From the NCBI RefSeq assembly GCF_019599505.1, contig NZ_RKLT01000050.1, forward strand, positions 1-10,748: 10,748 bases of DNA. Direction: 5' to 3'. A program made the position numbers and the translations under genes. Shown here piece by piece: positions 1-6,791 of the stretch (its first letter is position 1; each line of letters starts with the position of its first letter). Source of the stretch: Haloarcula nitratireducens (lineage in GTDB: Archaea; Halobacteriota; Halobacteria; Halobacteriales; Haloarculaceae). The notes beneath the pieces are model-generated. The model was not told the origin of the DNA, did not search any database, and saw only the letters and a program-made list of their open reading frames with translations.

Positions 1-366
1 GCTCCGTTCCGACCTGACCTTGCTCCCTGCTACAAAGTGGCACTACTTGGACATTGTGGATTGGAAACGCTGTAGTGCTATCGAGCGGTGGATTGTTTCG
101 AGTAGTGTCAGATTCATCCTGCGGCTAAAGCCGCAGGTATTCTCCTTGATTCTGTATAAGCCGCCGCGTGCCGTCTCCGGGTTTCAGGGATAGAAGCTGT
201 TCATCGACGAACGGCGGCGCTGTCTTCGGGTTTTAGTTCCCTGATGTGTGTCTCCAGAAGCATTTCCGGAATCGAATCCGCATATAGTGTCTCACAGTTC
301 GAAACGAGACGCTGAGAGCCCTATCGTTATGGCTATCCGATGCGTAGCAGTGCTCTAGCAATTACG
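1..366. other. Region without a confident gene upstream of the dikinase gene
   Basis: I see no gene I can defend here. On the plus strand one frame is open from base 2 to a TAG at 189-191 (about 62 codons, entering from the left edge), and contains WHYLDIVDWKRCSAIERW. It runs through the orphan hairpin at 118-137, has no start in the window, and I do not recognise it. A TTTCCGGAAT palindrome-like sequence lies at 268-277. The stretch CGTTATGG at 325-332 is a plausible TATA element for the downstream gene and argues for its start at 367 rather than 340. Confidence 0.5.
118..137 (-). repeat. Orphan TnpB-element end hairpin
   Basis: CCTGCGGC / TAAA / GCCGCAGG is a perfect 8-bp stem with a 4-base loop. 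Read on the minus strand the loop is TTTA and the 5' flank is GGAGAATA, close to the GGAATCC flank of other ends in this window. No tnpB lies next to it. Its outer flank (ATGAATCTGACAC) lacks the GTCAA end of the clear right ends and resembles the left-end hairpin at 5105-5124 (GTCTGAG). It could therefore be the left end of an element lying mostly beyond the left edge, or a solo relic. Confidence 0.55.
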
Positions 367-3138
367 ATGACAGAAGGTTCTACTGGAGGTATCGTACGGT
401 GGTTACACGATTCGGATGCCGAAGACATCGATGCAACCGGCGGCAAGGGAGCGAATCTGGCCACTCTGGCACAGGCTGGCCTTCCCGTTCCTCCAGGGTT
501 CGTCGTCACCACCACCGCGTACCGAGCCCTCGTCGATACACCGGAGATTCGGGATGCAATCCGTCGACTGGACGCGCTTGATTCGACTGACACCGATGCA
601 CTCGCTACAGCCGCAGCTGAACTCCGGTCGCTCATCGGGAGCCGGGAGTTCGATGGGGCCATCGAGACAGCGGTCGCCGACGCGCTGGCCTCGTTCGACG
701 ACACCAACTCGTTTGCTGTCCGGTCGAGCGCCACAGCCGAGGATCTGCCAAGCGCGTCGTTCGCCGGTCAACACGAGACGTTCTTGGGCGTAGCCAGCGA
801 CCACGTCCTCGACCGCGTTCGGAACTGCATGGCCAGTCTTTTTACTGACCGAGCGGTCGCCTACCGAGCGCGTAGCGACGTTGACCACGCCAACGCGGAG
901 ATGGCTGTCGTTGTCCAGCCGATGGTCAATGCGACGGCCGCCGGTGTCCTCTTCACCGCGGACCCAACGACCGGGAACCGACACGTGGCGTCGGTCGATG
1001 CGAGCTTCGGGCTCGGAGAGAGTATTGTCGCTGGTGACGTCACGCCGGACCACGCGCTCGTGAATAGCCAGACCGATGAGATACTGGAGTATTCCATCGG
1101 CACGAAGACCATCGCCGTCGAACTACACAAGGATGGCATCGCCGACAAAGCGGGGGGCACACAAAGAGTCGAGCTCCCACCGGATAGACGGGAGTCGCGT
1201 GTCCTCACCGACGACCAACTTCGCACCCTCGTCGCGTTCGGCGAGCAGGCTGAACGGCTCCTCGGCGCGCCACAGGACGTCGAATGGGCGCTCGCTGACG
1301 GTCAGTTTGTGCTGCTGCAGTCCCGTCCCATCACGTCGCTGTTTCCCCGCCCGTCGCCGGCACCCGATGACGACCGCCTCCACGTATACATCAGCATGGG
1401 CCATATGCAGGCGATGCCGGAAGCGATGCCGCCTCTCGTCCGAGACGTCTGGCGAACCTACACTGGCAATGCGTTCTCCGCCGCCGGTCTCGACGCGTCT
1501 CTGGGTAACCCGACGGTCGAGGCTGGGGGCCGGATCTATATCGATATCACCCCATTTCTGCGGAACGACACGACGCAGTCGTGGCTGATCGAGCGACTCG
1601 CCGCCGTCAATGAACCCATCTCCGCCGGTCTCGACGATATCGTCTCTCGCCGACCGAAAGCGTTCAAGTCCCGTGGGAGTACGGTCGGTGCGCTCCCGGA
1701 CTACGTCGCAACGGCCGGGCGAGTGGCTCGACTGCTCGGTCCGGCAGTCCCCCGCATCGTTTGGAACCTGCTCAGTGCACTAGTTGGTCGCGGGCCCACT
1801 CCCGACGACGAGTCGTGGGCTCGATTGAGCGACCTGTTCGTCGGGGAAGTCACCGATGCTTCGACTCCTGAAGCCCGAGCTCGTGCCGTGTTCGAAGGAA
1901 TCGACTTCGGACGCTTCCTCCGAGAGGTCTACCCGCAGGTTAGCCCGCTGTTTCTCGCGTTCGCGCTCGGGGGCTGGCTCACGCGGACGTTCCCCAACCA
2001 CGCCGAGGATGTGAACGCGGTCGGCCGCGGGTTCGAACACGATGTGGTCACGCGCATTAACCTCGGTCTTGGCGACCTCGCCGATGTCGCCCGAACCCAC
2101 CCGCCTGTTGCGAAGGCCCTCCGCGGCGGGGCCAGCCTCGCTGAGCTCGAGAACGTGGCTGGTGACGAGGTCTTCATCGAGGGGTTCGAGGACTTCCTCG
2201 ACGAGTTCGGGCACCGCAGTACCGGCGAGATTGACATCAGCAGGCCGCGCTGGCGAGAGGACCCATCGATGCTCCTCGCCGTCGTTCGGGCGAACCTCGC
2301 AGACGAGGCGAGGGGCGACCACCACGAACGCATTCGATGGCTCGCGAACGACGCGGAAGTAGCTGCTGCACGTCTCGAAACGCGTGCCGACCACGGTCTG
2401 CTTGGGCCGCTTCGCCGTCGCTACGTTCGTCGGCTAATCCGCACATACCGCGACACGGTCTACTTCCGGGAGTACCCCAAACAGGAAGCCGCCCGAGCGT
2501 TCACCGCGTGGCGAACGGCGCTACTGGACGTAGGCGCACAGCTCGCTGCCAAGGGCCAGCTCGACCAACCGGACGACGTCTGGTATCTTCACAAGAATGA
2601 ACTGTTCGCCGCGCTGGACGGCGAATGCGTCGATGTCGATATCGATGCCCGCCGCCGAGAACACGCACGGAATATCGAACTCAATGCGCCGCCCGTGTTG
2701 ACAAGCGAAGGAGAAGTCATTCGCGGCGATACGGGGACCGAAACTGCCCCTGAGAACGCGCTGGTCGGGACCGGCGTCTCGTCGGGCGTCGTCGAAGGCG
2801 TCGCTCGCGTCATCCGGGATCCAAAGACCGCAACGGTCGAGCGCGGCGAGATACTCGTTGCGCCGTCGACCGATCCCGGGTGGACACCGCTGTTCCTGAA
2901 CGCCGCCGGGCTGGTCTCCGAAGTCGGCGGCTCTGTCAGTCACGGGGCGCTCGTGGCTCGGGAATATGGCCTCCCCGCCGTCGTTTCCGTTTCGGACGCG
3001 ACGAGACGGATTCAGACCGGGCAACGGATCCGCATCGACGGGACTCGTGGCACGGTCGAACTACTCGACGAAGATCCGAAGACCAGCGACGAGGAGCGTG
3101 CTGAGCAGCGCGAGGCTAATTCAGAGAATCGACCGTAG
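367..3138 (+). CDS. PEP synthase / rifampicin phosphotransferase-like dikinase
   Basis: This is a cytoplasmic ATP-dependent phosphotransferase-like enzyme of about 923 residues. The N-terminal PPDK-type ATP-grasp domain covers roughly residues 8-320, with GGKGANL near 25, the RSSATAEDLPSASFAGQHET block near 119, DVEWA near 304 and QSRP near 316. The middle part (about 330-790) includes HVYISMGHMQAMPEAMPPL and GGRIYIDITPFLR, a pattern typical of the rifampicin phosphotransferase (RPH) group. The C-terminal mobile phosphohistidine domain carries GGSVSHGALVAREYGLPAVV, with the presumed catalytic His at about 859. The C-terminal PEP/pyruvate-binding barrel of true PEP synthase is absent, so the architecture is RPH-like: ATP domain, substrate domain, swivelling His domain. 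The substrate is unknown; calling it a resistance enzyme would be speculation. The in-frame ATG at 340 adds nine residues. I chose 367 because the TATA-like CGTTATGG at 325-332 is too close to 340. The gene is monocistronic, and a TnpB element lies just downstream. Confidence 0.85.
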   Translation: MTEGSTGGIVRWLHDSDAEDIDATGGKGANLATLAQAGLPVPPGFVVTTTAYRALVDTPEIRDAIRRLDALDSTDTDALATAAAELRSLIGSREFDGAIETAVADALASFDDTNSFAVRSSATAEDLPSASFAGQHETFLGVASDHVLDRVRNCMASLFTDRAVAYRARSDVDHANAEMAVVVQPMVNATAAGVLFTADPTTGNRHVASVDASFGLGESIVAGDVTPDHALVNSQTDEILEYSIGTKTIAVELHKDGIADKAGGTQRVELPPDRRESRVLTDDQLRTLVAFGEQAERLLGAPQDVEWALADGQFVLLQSRPITSLFPRPSPAPDDDRLHVYISMGHMQAMPEAMPPLVRDVWRTYTGNAFSAAGLDASLGNPTVEAGGRIYIDITPFLRNDTTQSWLIERLAAVNEPISAGLDDIVSRRPKAFKSRGSTVGALPDYVATAGRVARLLGPAVPRIVWNLLSALVGRGPTPDDESWARLSDLFVGEVTDASTPEARARAVFEGIDFGRFLREVYPQVSPLFLAFALGGWLTRTFPNHAEDVNAVGRGFEHDVVTRINLGLGDLADVARTHPPVAKALRGGASLAELENVAGDEVFIEGFEDFLDEFGHRSTGEIDISRPRWREDPSMLLAVVRANLADEARGDHHERIRWLANDAEVAAARLETRADHGLLGPLRRRYVRRLIRTYRDTVYFREYPKQEAARAFTAWRTALLDVGAQLAAKGQLDQPDDVWYLHKNELFAALDGECVDVDIDARRREHARNIELNAPPVLTSEGEVIRGDTGTETAPENALVGTGVSSGVVEGVARVIRDPKTATVERGEILVAPSTDPGWTPLFLNAAGLVSEVGGSVSHGALVAREYGLPAVVSVSDATRRIQTGQRIRIDGTRGTVELLDEDPKTSDEERAEQREANSENRP

Positions 3139-3163
3139 GTTTCGAACACAAGCTTTCCAGGGC

Positions 3164-3210
3164 CAGAAAACCAGTCTCTCTGTACCGGTGCAGTCCGTTC
3201 TTCTCGAGGA
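3164..3210 (+). pseudogene. Left fragment of an interrupted PH-like gene
   Basis: The plus frame reads GQKTSLSVPVQSVLLE and runs into the end of the TnpB element at 3211. Joined in frame to the fragment beginning at 5145-5147, it reads VQSVLLE-DGVFLTRR-TDRDLLVGSQ, which resembles the end of a bacterial-type PH domain. No start codon other than GTG at 3188 is present and the beginning is missing, so the gene was probably already degraded. The evidence is the in-frame join and the family-like motif, seen by eye only. Confidence 0.4.
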
Positions 3211-3440
3211 TTGACTTCCTCCCACCCCTGAAGGGGTGGGATTCCTCCGCGTGGGTTGATTCAGGCCGTACCTGAACCAGCACCGGAGGCAAGATTCCCC
3301 TTACGGGTACTCCGGTCTGCGGGTTCCTCTTTGGTCGAATGACCACGGTGTTGCCACCGGTGGTCGTCCCACTCGAGGCACGCAACTGCGTCCCGTGGCC
3401 TGTTCTGACCGCGGGCCGCGGGCCGAGCCATCGGCCCACC
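3211..3440 (-). ncRNA. Candidate omega RNA (TnpB guide RNA) overlapping the tnpB 3' end
   Basis: TnpB guide RNAs are known to cover the 3' end of tnpB and the element right end, with the guide read from the flank. Here three hairpins line up on the minus strand: 3420-3437 (GGGCCGA/TCGGCCC, 7 bp), 3341-3365 (about 10 bp with one bulge, arms GACCACGGTG and CACCGGTGGTC) and the terminal 3221-3240 hairpin. The first two lie inside the coding region, so it appears to be under structural as well as coding constraint. The guide would begin just outside the element with TCCTCGAGAAGAACGGACTG. The upstream limit is a guess from the hairpins. Confidence 0.4.
3221..3240 (-). repeat. Right-end hairpin of the tnpB element
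   Basis: CCCACCCC / TGAA / GGGGTGGG forms a perfect 8-bp stem with a 4-base loop (TTCA in tnpB sense). It is flanked in tnpB sense by GGAATCC before and AGGAAGTCAA after. It lies ten bases inside the element end and 21 bases beyond the tnpB stop. Confidence 0.75.
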
Positions 3441-4706
3441 TTCCAAGTCCGCCTGCTCCGCGAGGAAGTTCACTGCTCCCACCACATCACTGTGCCCCTC
3501 GAAACCACACGAGAGACACTGCACAAGGTCGCCGGAACGGTGAACGTTCTTAACACCACACACCGGGCACTCGCTGGACGTGCCTGCCTCGCTTTCCTCA
3601 TGAACGGTAATGCCGCACTCATCCTCCAACACGTCCTCAAGTCGATCACGGAACCTGCCGTGCGCCCAGAACAAGTCCGTTTTCTCGTTCACGGTCGCAC
3701 TCCAGTGCTTCTTGCGCACATCGTCGAGTTTTCCGGCGTACAGATCTGTGACGCCTCGCTCGACGAGCCATCGGGCAAGGTGGCGAACGAGCGCATCTTG
3801 TGCATGATCGCGCTGCTCTTGCCGGCGGCGGTACAACCGTTCGATTCGGTCGGTGTAGTACCGGTCGTCAGGAAGTCCGGACTGCAAGTCTGCAATTTCC
3901 CTCGTGAGGGCGTGGAACTGCTCGAAGCAGGGGCGGCCGTGGAAGACCACGTGGTCGCCCTCACTCGTGACGACGGCGGCGAGGTTGTTTGCGCCGATGT
4001 CCACCGCTGCCACCACTCCTTCGTCCTCGCTTGAGGTGGTGGCCAATGTACAGGTGTCGGTGAACCGTCGGACAGGATCAGTGTGGGTGCGTCCGACGGA
4101 TTGACGTGCGGTGAACGTTTCGGCAGTCCGGTCGTATGAGAGTTCGAGGGAACCGTTCGGGCCCTTCCAGTGTGGGCGGCCCCTGACTTCCAAGCGAAGT
4201 TTCTCGTTGTAGCCGAAGCCGTACTTCTCCTTCAATTCCTTGCCCAGCGGGATTTCGAGTCGTGAGCGTTCCCCAAGTTCCAGTGAGTAGGTGTCGTTGC
4301 GGATGACGGTGTGGAGTTGGCGAGTGCCATCCTCCTTCCAGTACCCTGGCGCGCTTGGTTCATCGGTGATTTCGTCGTCTTCGGGGTCGCGGTACTTGCG
4401 GAGGAGGTCGAAGAAGCCTTTCCATGTCTGCCAGTTCTTGCGGTCGAGTTGCTGTGGGATGCTCGATGAGAGCTGCTGGATGTACTTGTTGCGGTACTCC
4501 TCTTGGGAGGCAACGTCGCGGACGATGTCTTTGAGTTCGGCGACGGTGTGGTGGTCGTCCGCGTCGTGCCGTGCGGAGAAGTAGGCTTGGCGGCGGTCGT
4601 AGTTGATCTCGTTGAAGCAGGCAGCTGACGAGTCCAACAGTTCGATGAGGGCAAGTCTCCCGCGGTGAGAGAGCGGCCTGACGCTGAACGTGTTGGCTCG
4701 TCGCAT
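3261..4706 (-). CDS. tnpB: TnpB RNA-guided nuclease, IS1341 type, full length
   Basis: This 481-residue protein has the typical haloarchaeal N-terminus MRRANTFSVRPLSHRG. The RuvC-I motif AAVDIGANN holds Asp236. A CPVC...CLSC zinc finger uses Cys380, 383, 397 and 400, and RuvC-III GHSDVVGAVNFL holds Asp407. The tail ending in ACLEWDDHRW and a basic/Ser-rich stretch is usual for this group. TnpB proteins are RNA-guided DNA nucleases that cut the donor site after excision and so help the element persist. One oddity is that the RuvC-II region reads LYAGKLDDV (322-330), where TnpB usually has a Glu-Asp-Leu motif. The canonical Glu is a Gly here, although HEESEA (369-374) just before the zinc finger offers alternative glutamates. 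The start is supported by a TATA-like GTTTAAC on the minus strand about 30 bases upstream. Confidence 0.9.
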   Translation of the reverse strand: MRRANTFSVRPLSHRGRLALIELLDSSAACFNEINYDRRQAYFSARHDADDHHTVAELKDIVRDVASQEEYRNKYIQQLSSSIPQQLDRKNWQTWKGFFDLLRKYRDPEDDEITDEPSAPGYWKEDGTRQLHTVIRNDTYSLELGERSRLEIPLGKELKEKYGFGYNEKLRLEVRGRPHWKGPNGSLELSYDRTAETFTARQSVGRTHTDPVRRFTDTCTLATTSSEDEGVVAAVDIGANNLAAVVTSEGDHVVFHGRPCFEQFHALTREIADLQSGLPDDRYYTDRIERLYRRRQEQRDHAQDALVRHLARWLVERGVTDLYAGKLDDVRKKHWSATVNEKTDLFWAHGRFRDRLEDVLEDECGITVHEESEAGTSSECPVCGVKNVHRSGDLVQCLSCGFEGHSDVVGAVNFLAEQADLEGGPMARPAARGQNRPRDAVACLEWDDHRWQHRGHSTKEEPADRSTRKGNLASGAGSGTA

Positions 4707-4789
4707 CCGCCACTTCCTTCGTGTCGGGTGGTGTTAAACGTTTTCCCTCGAAGCCAACGGTTATGGATGAGTAACGGGTACGTGGGGGT
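4707..4789. promoter_or_regulatory. Divergent promoter region between tnpB and the wHTH gene
   Basis: The 83-base spacer holds a TATA-like GTTTAAC (4733-4739 read on the minus strand) about 30 bases before the tnpB start. It also holds GGTTATGG (4758-4765) about 28 bases before the ATG of the wHTH gene. Both fit leaderless transcripts. The wHTH protein could regulate both directions, which is inference from the arrangement; no strong inverted repeat is visible here. Confidence 0.45.
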
Positions 4790-5038
4790 ATGAGCGAGGA
4801 TCGTTCGCGCGGCGAAGGCGGGGCGTACGAGCCGGAGGTGTCAGACGAGGATCTACTCGACGTGTTTTGGAAGTCCGAGAAGCCGGTGTTGACGGCGAAA
4901 CAGGTCGCCGGCGAGGTGAGTATTGGACGGAAAGCAGTGTTGGAGCGGTTACGTGGGTTGGAGAAGCGTGGAGCGGTGGAGCGGATGGAGGTCGGCGCGC
5001 GGGCCGTAGTGTGGTGGCCGGTTGAAGACGGTGAATGA
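4790..5038 (+). CDS. Small winged helix-turn-helix regulator carried in the tnpB element
   Basis: This 82-residue protein has a disordered acidic start (MSEDRSRGEGGAYEPEVS). A winged-helix core follows: LTAKQVAGEVSIGRKAVLER (about 34-53) fits helices 2-3 of the HTH, and VERMEVGARAVVWWP (63-77) fits the wing. It resembles the small wHTH regulators common in haloarchaea; I cannot assign a named family. It is divergent from tnpB and lies inside the inferred element limits, in the place where classical IS605 elements carry a divergent tnpA. It may therefore be an element-borne regulator of tnpB or guide-RNA expression (inference). It starts about 28 bases after a TATA-like GGTTATGG. Confidence 0.75.
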   Translation: MSEDRSRGEGGAYEPEVSDEDLLDVFWKSEKPVLTAKQVAGEVSIGRKAVLERLRGLEKRGAVERMEVGARAVVWWPVEDGE

Positions 5039-5104
5039 ACGACCTGGGAATCACGGGCCGGCCGATGGAGCGGTGGAACGTGGAGACCGGGCCTACCACT
5101 CAGA

Positions 5105-5124
5105 CCCACCCCTAAAGGGGTGGG
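5105..5124 (-). repeat. Probable left-end hairpin of the tnpB element
   Basis: CCCACCCC / TAAA / GGGGTGGG has a stem identical to that of the right-end hairpin at 3221-3240, in the same orientation, but different outer flanks (GTCTGAG instead of AGGAAGTCAA in tnpB sense). It lies about 22 bases inside the inferred left terminus. IS605-family left and right ends carry similar hairpins in direct orientation, so this is most simply the left end. The alternative is a solo right end of another copy. Confidence 0.6.
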
Positions 5125-5144
5125 CTTCCGCTAGCTTTCTGTCA

Positions 5145-5255
5145 GACGGCGTTTTCCTGACGAGACGTACCGACCGTGACCTCCTCGTCGGCAGTCAGCG
5201 TGCAGACGAACTGGCAGCAGCAATACAGAATCGGATGGATAAAACACCTCAGTGA
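5145..5255 (+). pseudogene. Right fragment of the interrupted PH-like gene
   Basis: The plus frame from Asp at 5145-5147 reads DGVFLTRRTDRDLLVGSQ, then RADELAAAIQNRMDKTPQ, and stops at 5253-5255. The LLVGSQRADELAAAI pattern is like the last strand and helix of PH-domain proteins in haloarchaea, recalled from the family without a search. It has no start of its own and begins right at the element end. It continues in frame from the fragment ending at 3210. Confidence 0.45.
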
Positions 5256-5536
5256 CGAACAGCCCCTCTCACCGAGAGCGAGTCTGGTGGAGTACTCCTC
5301 TCCCTGTAACCGGCTGGTAACCGTATCCCTCTTAGCTATTGTGTTCGTCTTGATGGGAAGTCAACGAAATTCCACACCGAATCTCGGCATCGTCTAAGTG
5401 TCTGAGATCGCCGTCCTCTTCGGTTTCTTGGTCCTGCTCGTTCTCACTAGCTTGCTGTTCTCCTAACTCACCCATACATGGCTTTCTCTCGTCAACCAAC
5501 CTATAATTAACGCCGATATTGCTGGCAGTCTCCAAG
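5256..5536. other. AT-richer stretch without a confident gene
   Basis: No recognisable gene. The plus strand has a tiny hydrophobic frame at 5398-5466 (GTG start, 22 residues, MSEIAVLFGFLVLLVLTSLL...). It is preceded, after a single TAA in the same frame, by another hydrophobic run, LVTVSLLAIVFVLMGSQ. The opposite strand of this stretch reads as an acidic low-complexity frame running into the 3' end of the orc gene. One possibility is a decayed two-helix membrane protein; chance is another. A short CTCTC/GAGAG hairpin sits near 5264-5279. Confidence 0.4.
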
Positions 5537-6565
5537 TCACTCAACCGCTGAGGACACAGTTCCATTGACGAGTGTATACTCCCGGTCACGACTCGTCCCC
5601 TCGGCTTCGACGAGATTGTACTGGCTCATCTTCGAGAGATACGTTCGGATAGTTCGCTTCGTCCGGGCGTCGTCTACCTCGCTTGAATAGCAGTCGTGAA
5701 TCTCGCTTGGTCCAATCGGACCATGTTTCCGGACAATTTCGTAGACGACCTGTTGGTGTGGCGTGAGCGAGTCGAGATTCTTCTGTCTGATCTGGTCGCG
5801 TGCATCATCCGCAGCGTCAAGCAAGATGTCGTCGGTAATCTGCCCAGTGTTCTTGCGGTCGGCCGCACTAGCTGCAGTGCGAAGAATCCCAATGGCAAGC
5901 CGCGCATCGCCAGCTGCGGCATCGGCGATGCGATAGAGCTGATCGTCCGTGACGGCGTCTTTCTCTAGCCCTCGTTTGGCGCGAGCCGCGAGAATATCGC
6001 ATAACTGCTCGTCGTGGTATCGGTCCATCCGAACGTGTTCACTGGAGCGGAGACGACTGACGAGGCGGTCGTCGAGACGACTGTAGAGGTCTTCTTGCTC
6101 GTTCGCGATACAGATCAGCGCGAACTGTGGAAGGCTATGAAGGTCGTAGATGACATCGGAATCTTCCAGCTGGTCGACTTCGTCGAGGATGACGACCGTT
6201 CGCGGACCGTCGTATTTCTGTAGACGGTCGATCAGTTCGTCATGCGGTGTCGACTGCCGATGGATGTCGAGGGTTTCGCCGAGATCGTCCAATAGCTGAT
6301 AGACCGCTCGAAAGCGGGTGTAGTTGCGCCAACAGTTGATATAGGTCACTTCGATGTCGAGGACCTCCTCACGAAGGCGTTCGGTGACGAACTGTGAGAG
6401 GCAGGTTTTCCCAACACCACTAGGACCAGTGACGACAGCAGTGTCAGCAGGCTCGTCGTTTGTTACCGGTTCGAGGACACAGGAGAGATGATTGACTTCG
6501 GCGTCACGATGCTGGACTTCACTAGGGACGAAACCAGCCCGAAGCACGCGAGCATCGCGGATCAT
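5537..6565 (-). CDS. orc: Orc1/Cdc6-family replication initiator AAA+ ATPase
   Basis: This 342-residue protein has the archaeal Orc1/Cdc6 layout. Walker A is GPSGVGKT (47-54), Walker B is VVILDEVDQ (124-132), and the sensor 1 Asn is near 155 in ALICIANEQ. The arginine-finger region LDDRLVSRL is near 164-172, and sensor 2 is GDARLAIGILR (219-229). A C-terminal winged helix follows (about 265-335), with SLTPHQQVVYEIVRKHGPIG and a strand-rich end. It would bind origin repeats and help load MCM. The short N-terminus and divergence from the chromosomal type suggest an accessory copy, as is common on haloarchaeal plasmids. A TATA-like TTTTATA on the minus strand (6596-6602) lies about 31-37 bases before the ATG, so the transcript is probably leaderless or nearly so. 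The palindromes upstream are candidate binding sites. Confidence 0.9.
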   Translation of the reverse strand: MIRDARVLRAGFVPSEVQHRDAEVNHLSCVLEPVTNDEPADTAVVTGPSGVGKTCLSQFVTERLREEVLDIEVTYINCWRNYTRFRAVYQLLDDLGETLDIHRQSTPHDELIDRLQKYDGPRTVVILDEVDQLEDSDVIYDLHSLPQFALICIANEQEDLYSRLDDRLVSRLRSSEHVRMDRYHDEQLCDILAARAKRGLEKDAVTDDQLYRIADAAAGDARLAIGILRTAASAADRKNTGQITDDILLDAADDARDQIRQKNLDSLTPHQQVVYEIVRKHGPIGPSEIHDCYSSEVDDARTKRTIRTYLSKMSQYNLVEAEGTSRDREYTLVNGTVSSAVE

Positions 6566-6591
6566 TCGCTTTGCTGAAGAGATTTCGCATC

Positions 6592-6605
6592 GAAGTATAA
6601 AAGCG
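6592..6605 (-). promoter_or_regulatory. TATA box of the orc gene
   Basis: On the minus strand the sequence reads CGCTTTTATACTTC, with TTTTATA about 31-37 bases before the ATG at 6565. This is the best TATA match in the window and supports that start codon. Confidence 0.6.
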
Positions 6606-6616
6606 TGGACGGGTCG

Positions 6617-6719
6617 TTTCCGGAAAGCGCGCTACTCACTGAAAATCGCAGCACTGTATTCGTCCGCAGTCGTGTGGTTCTCTCTATATCTGTCCAGCCC
6701 GTTGGTGGTTTTCCGGAAA
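6617..6719. promoter_or_regulatory. Pair of TTTCCGGAAA palindromes, possible initiator-binding sites
   Basis: Two identical 10-base palindromes, TTTCCGGAAA, lie at 6617-6626 and 6710-6719, 93 bases apart, in the upstream region of orc. Both have G-rich sequence just before them (GGGTCG and GGTGG). Haloarchaeal origins usually lie next to orc genes and carry repeated boxes of the form TTTCCA..TGGAAA with an adjacent G-run; these sites look like a shortened variant of that. No long G-run or clear AT-rich unwinding element is visible, so origin function is only a possibility. The remaining sequence to 6784 shows no gene. Confidence 0.35.
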
Positions 6720-6791
6720 TACAGACGCGTGGAACGTATGCGTCTTGAAACCAATAGCCGCTTCGCATGGCCTGAAATCCTGTAGTGGGAT

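Larger units (their letters stand above)
3211..5146 (-). mobile_element. IS200/IS605-type (IS1341-like) element: tnpB plus divergent wHTH gene
   Basis: The element has no tnpA. Its right end (in tnpB sense) ends GGAGGAAGTCAA at 3211, and the left end is placed at about 5146. Hairpins with an identical 8-bp stem sit near both ends (3221-3240 and 5105-5124) in the same orientation, as the TnpA-recognised hairpins do in IS605-family elements. Removing 3211-5146 joins CTCGAGGA to CGGCGTTTTC and restores an uninterrupted plus-strand frame, which supports these limits to within a few bases. Inside are a full-length tnpB (-) and an 82-residue winged-helix gene (+) divergent from it. Transposition would need TnpA supplied in trans. 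The right limit is the less certain one, because the two flanks share a GA that makes the junction ambiguous by two bases. Confidence 0.6.

Noticed and set aside
2..191. Open plus-strand frame entering from the left edge
   Set aside because: It is open for about 62 codons and runs through the end hairpin, but it has no start in the window and no recognisable motif; too weak to call a gene.
3261..3440. Plus-strand frames opposite tnpB, such as 3339-4034
   Set aside because: They are shadows of tnpB; no motif and no promoter support them.
5332..5589. Minus-strand 85-codon frame overlapping the 3' end of the orc gene
   Set aside because: It starts inside orc in another frame, has an acidic low-complexity tail with no family resemblance, and is antisense to a hydrophobic frame; it could be chance.
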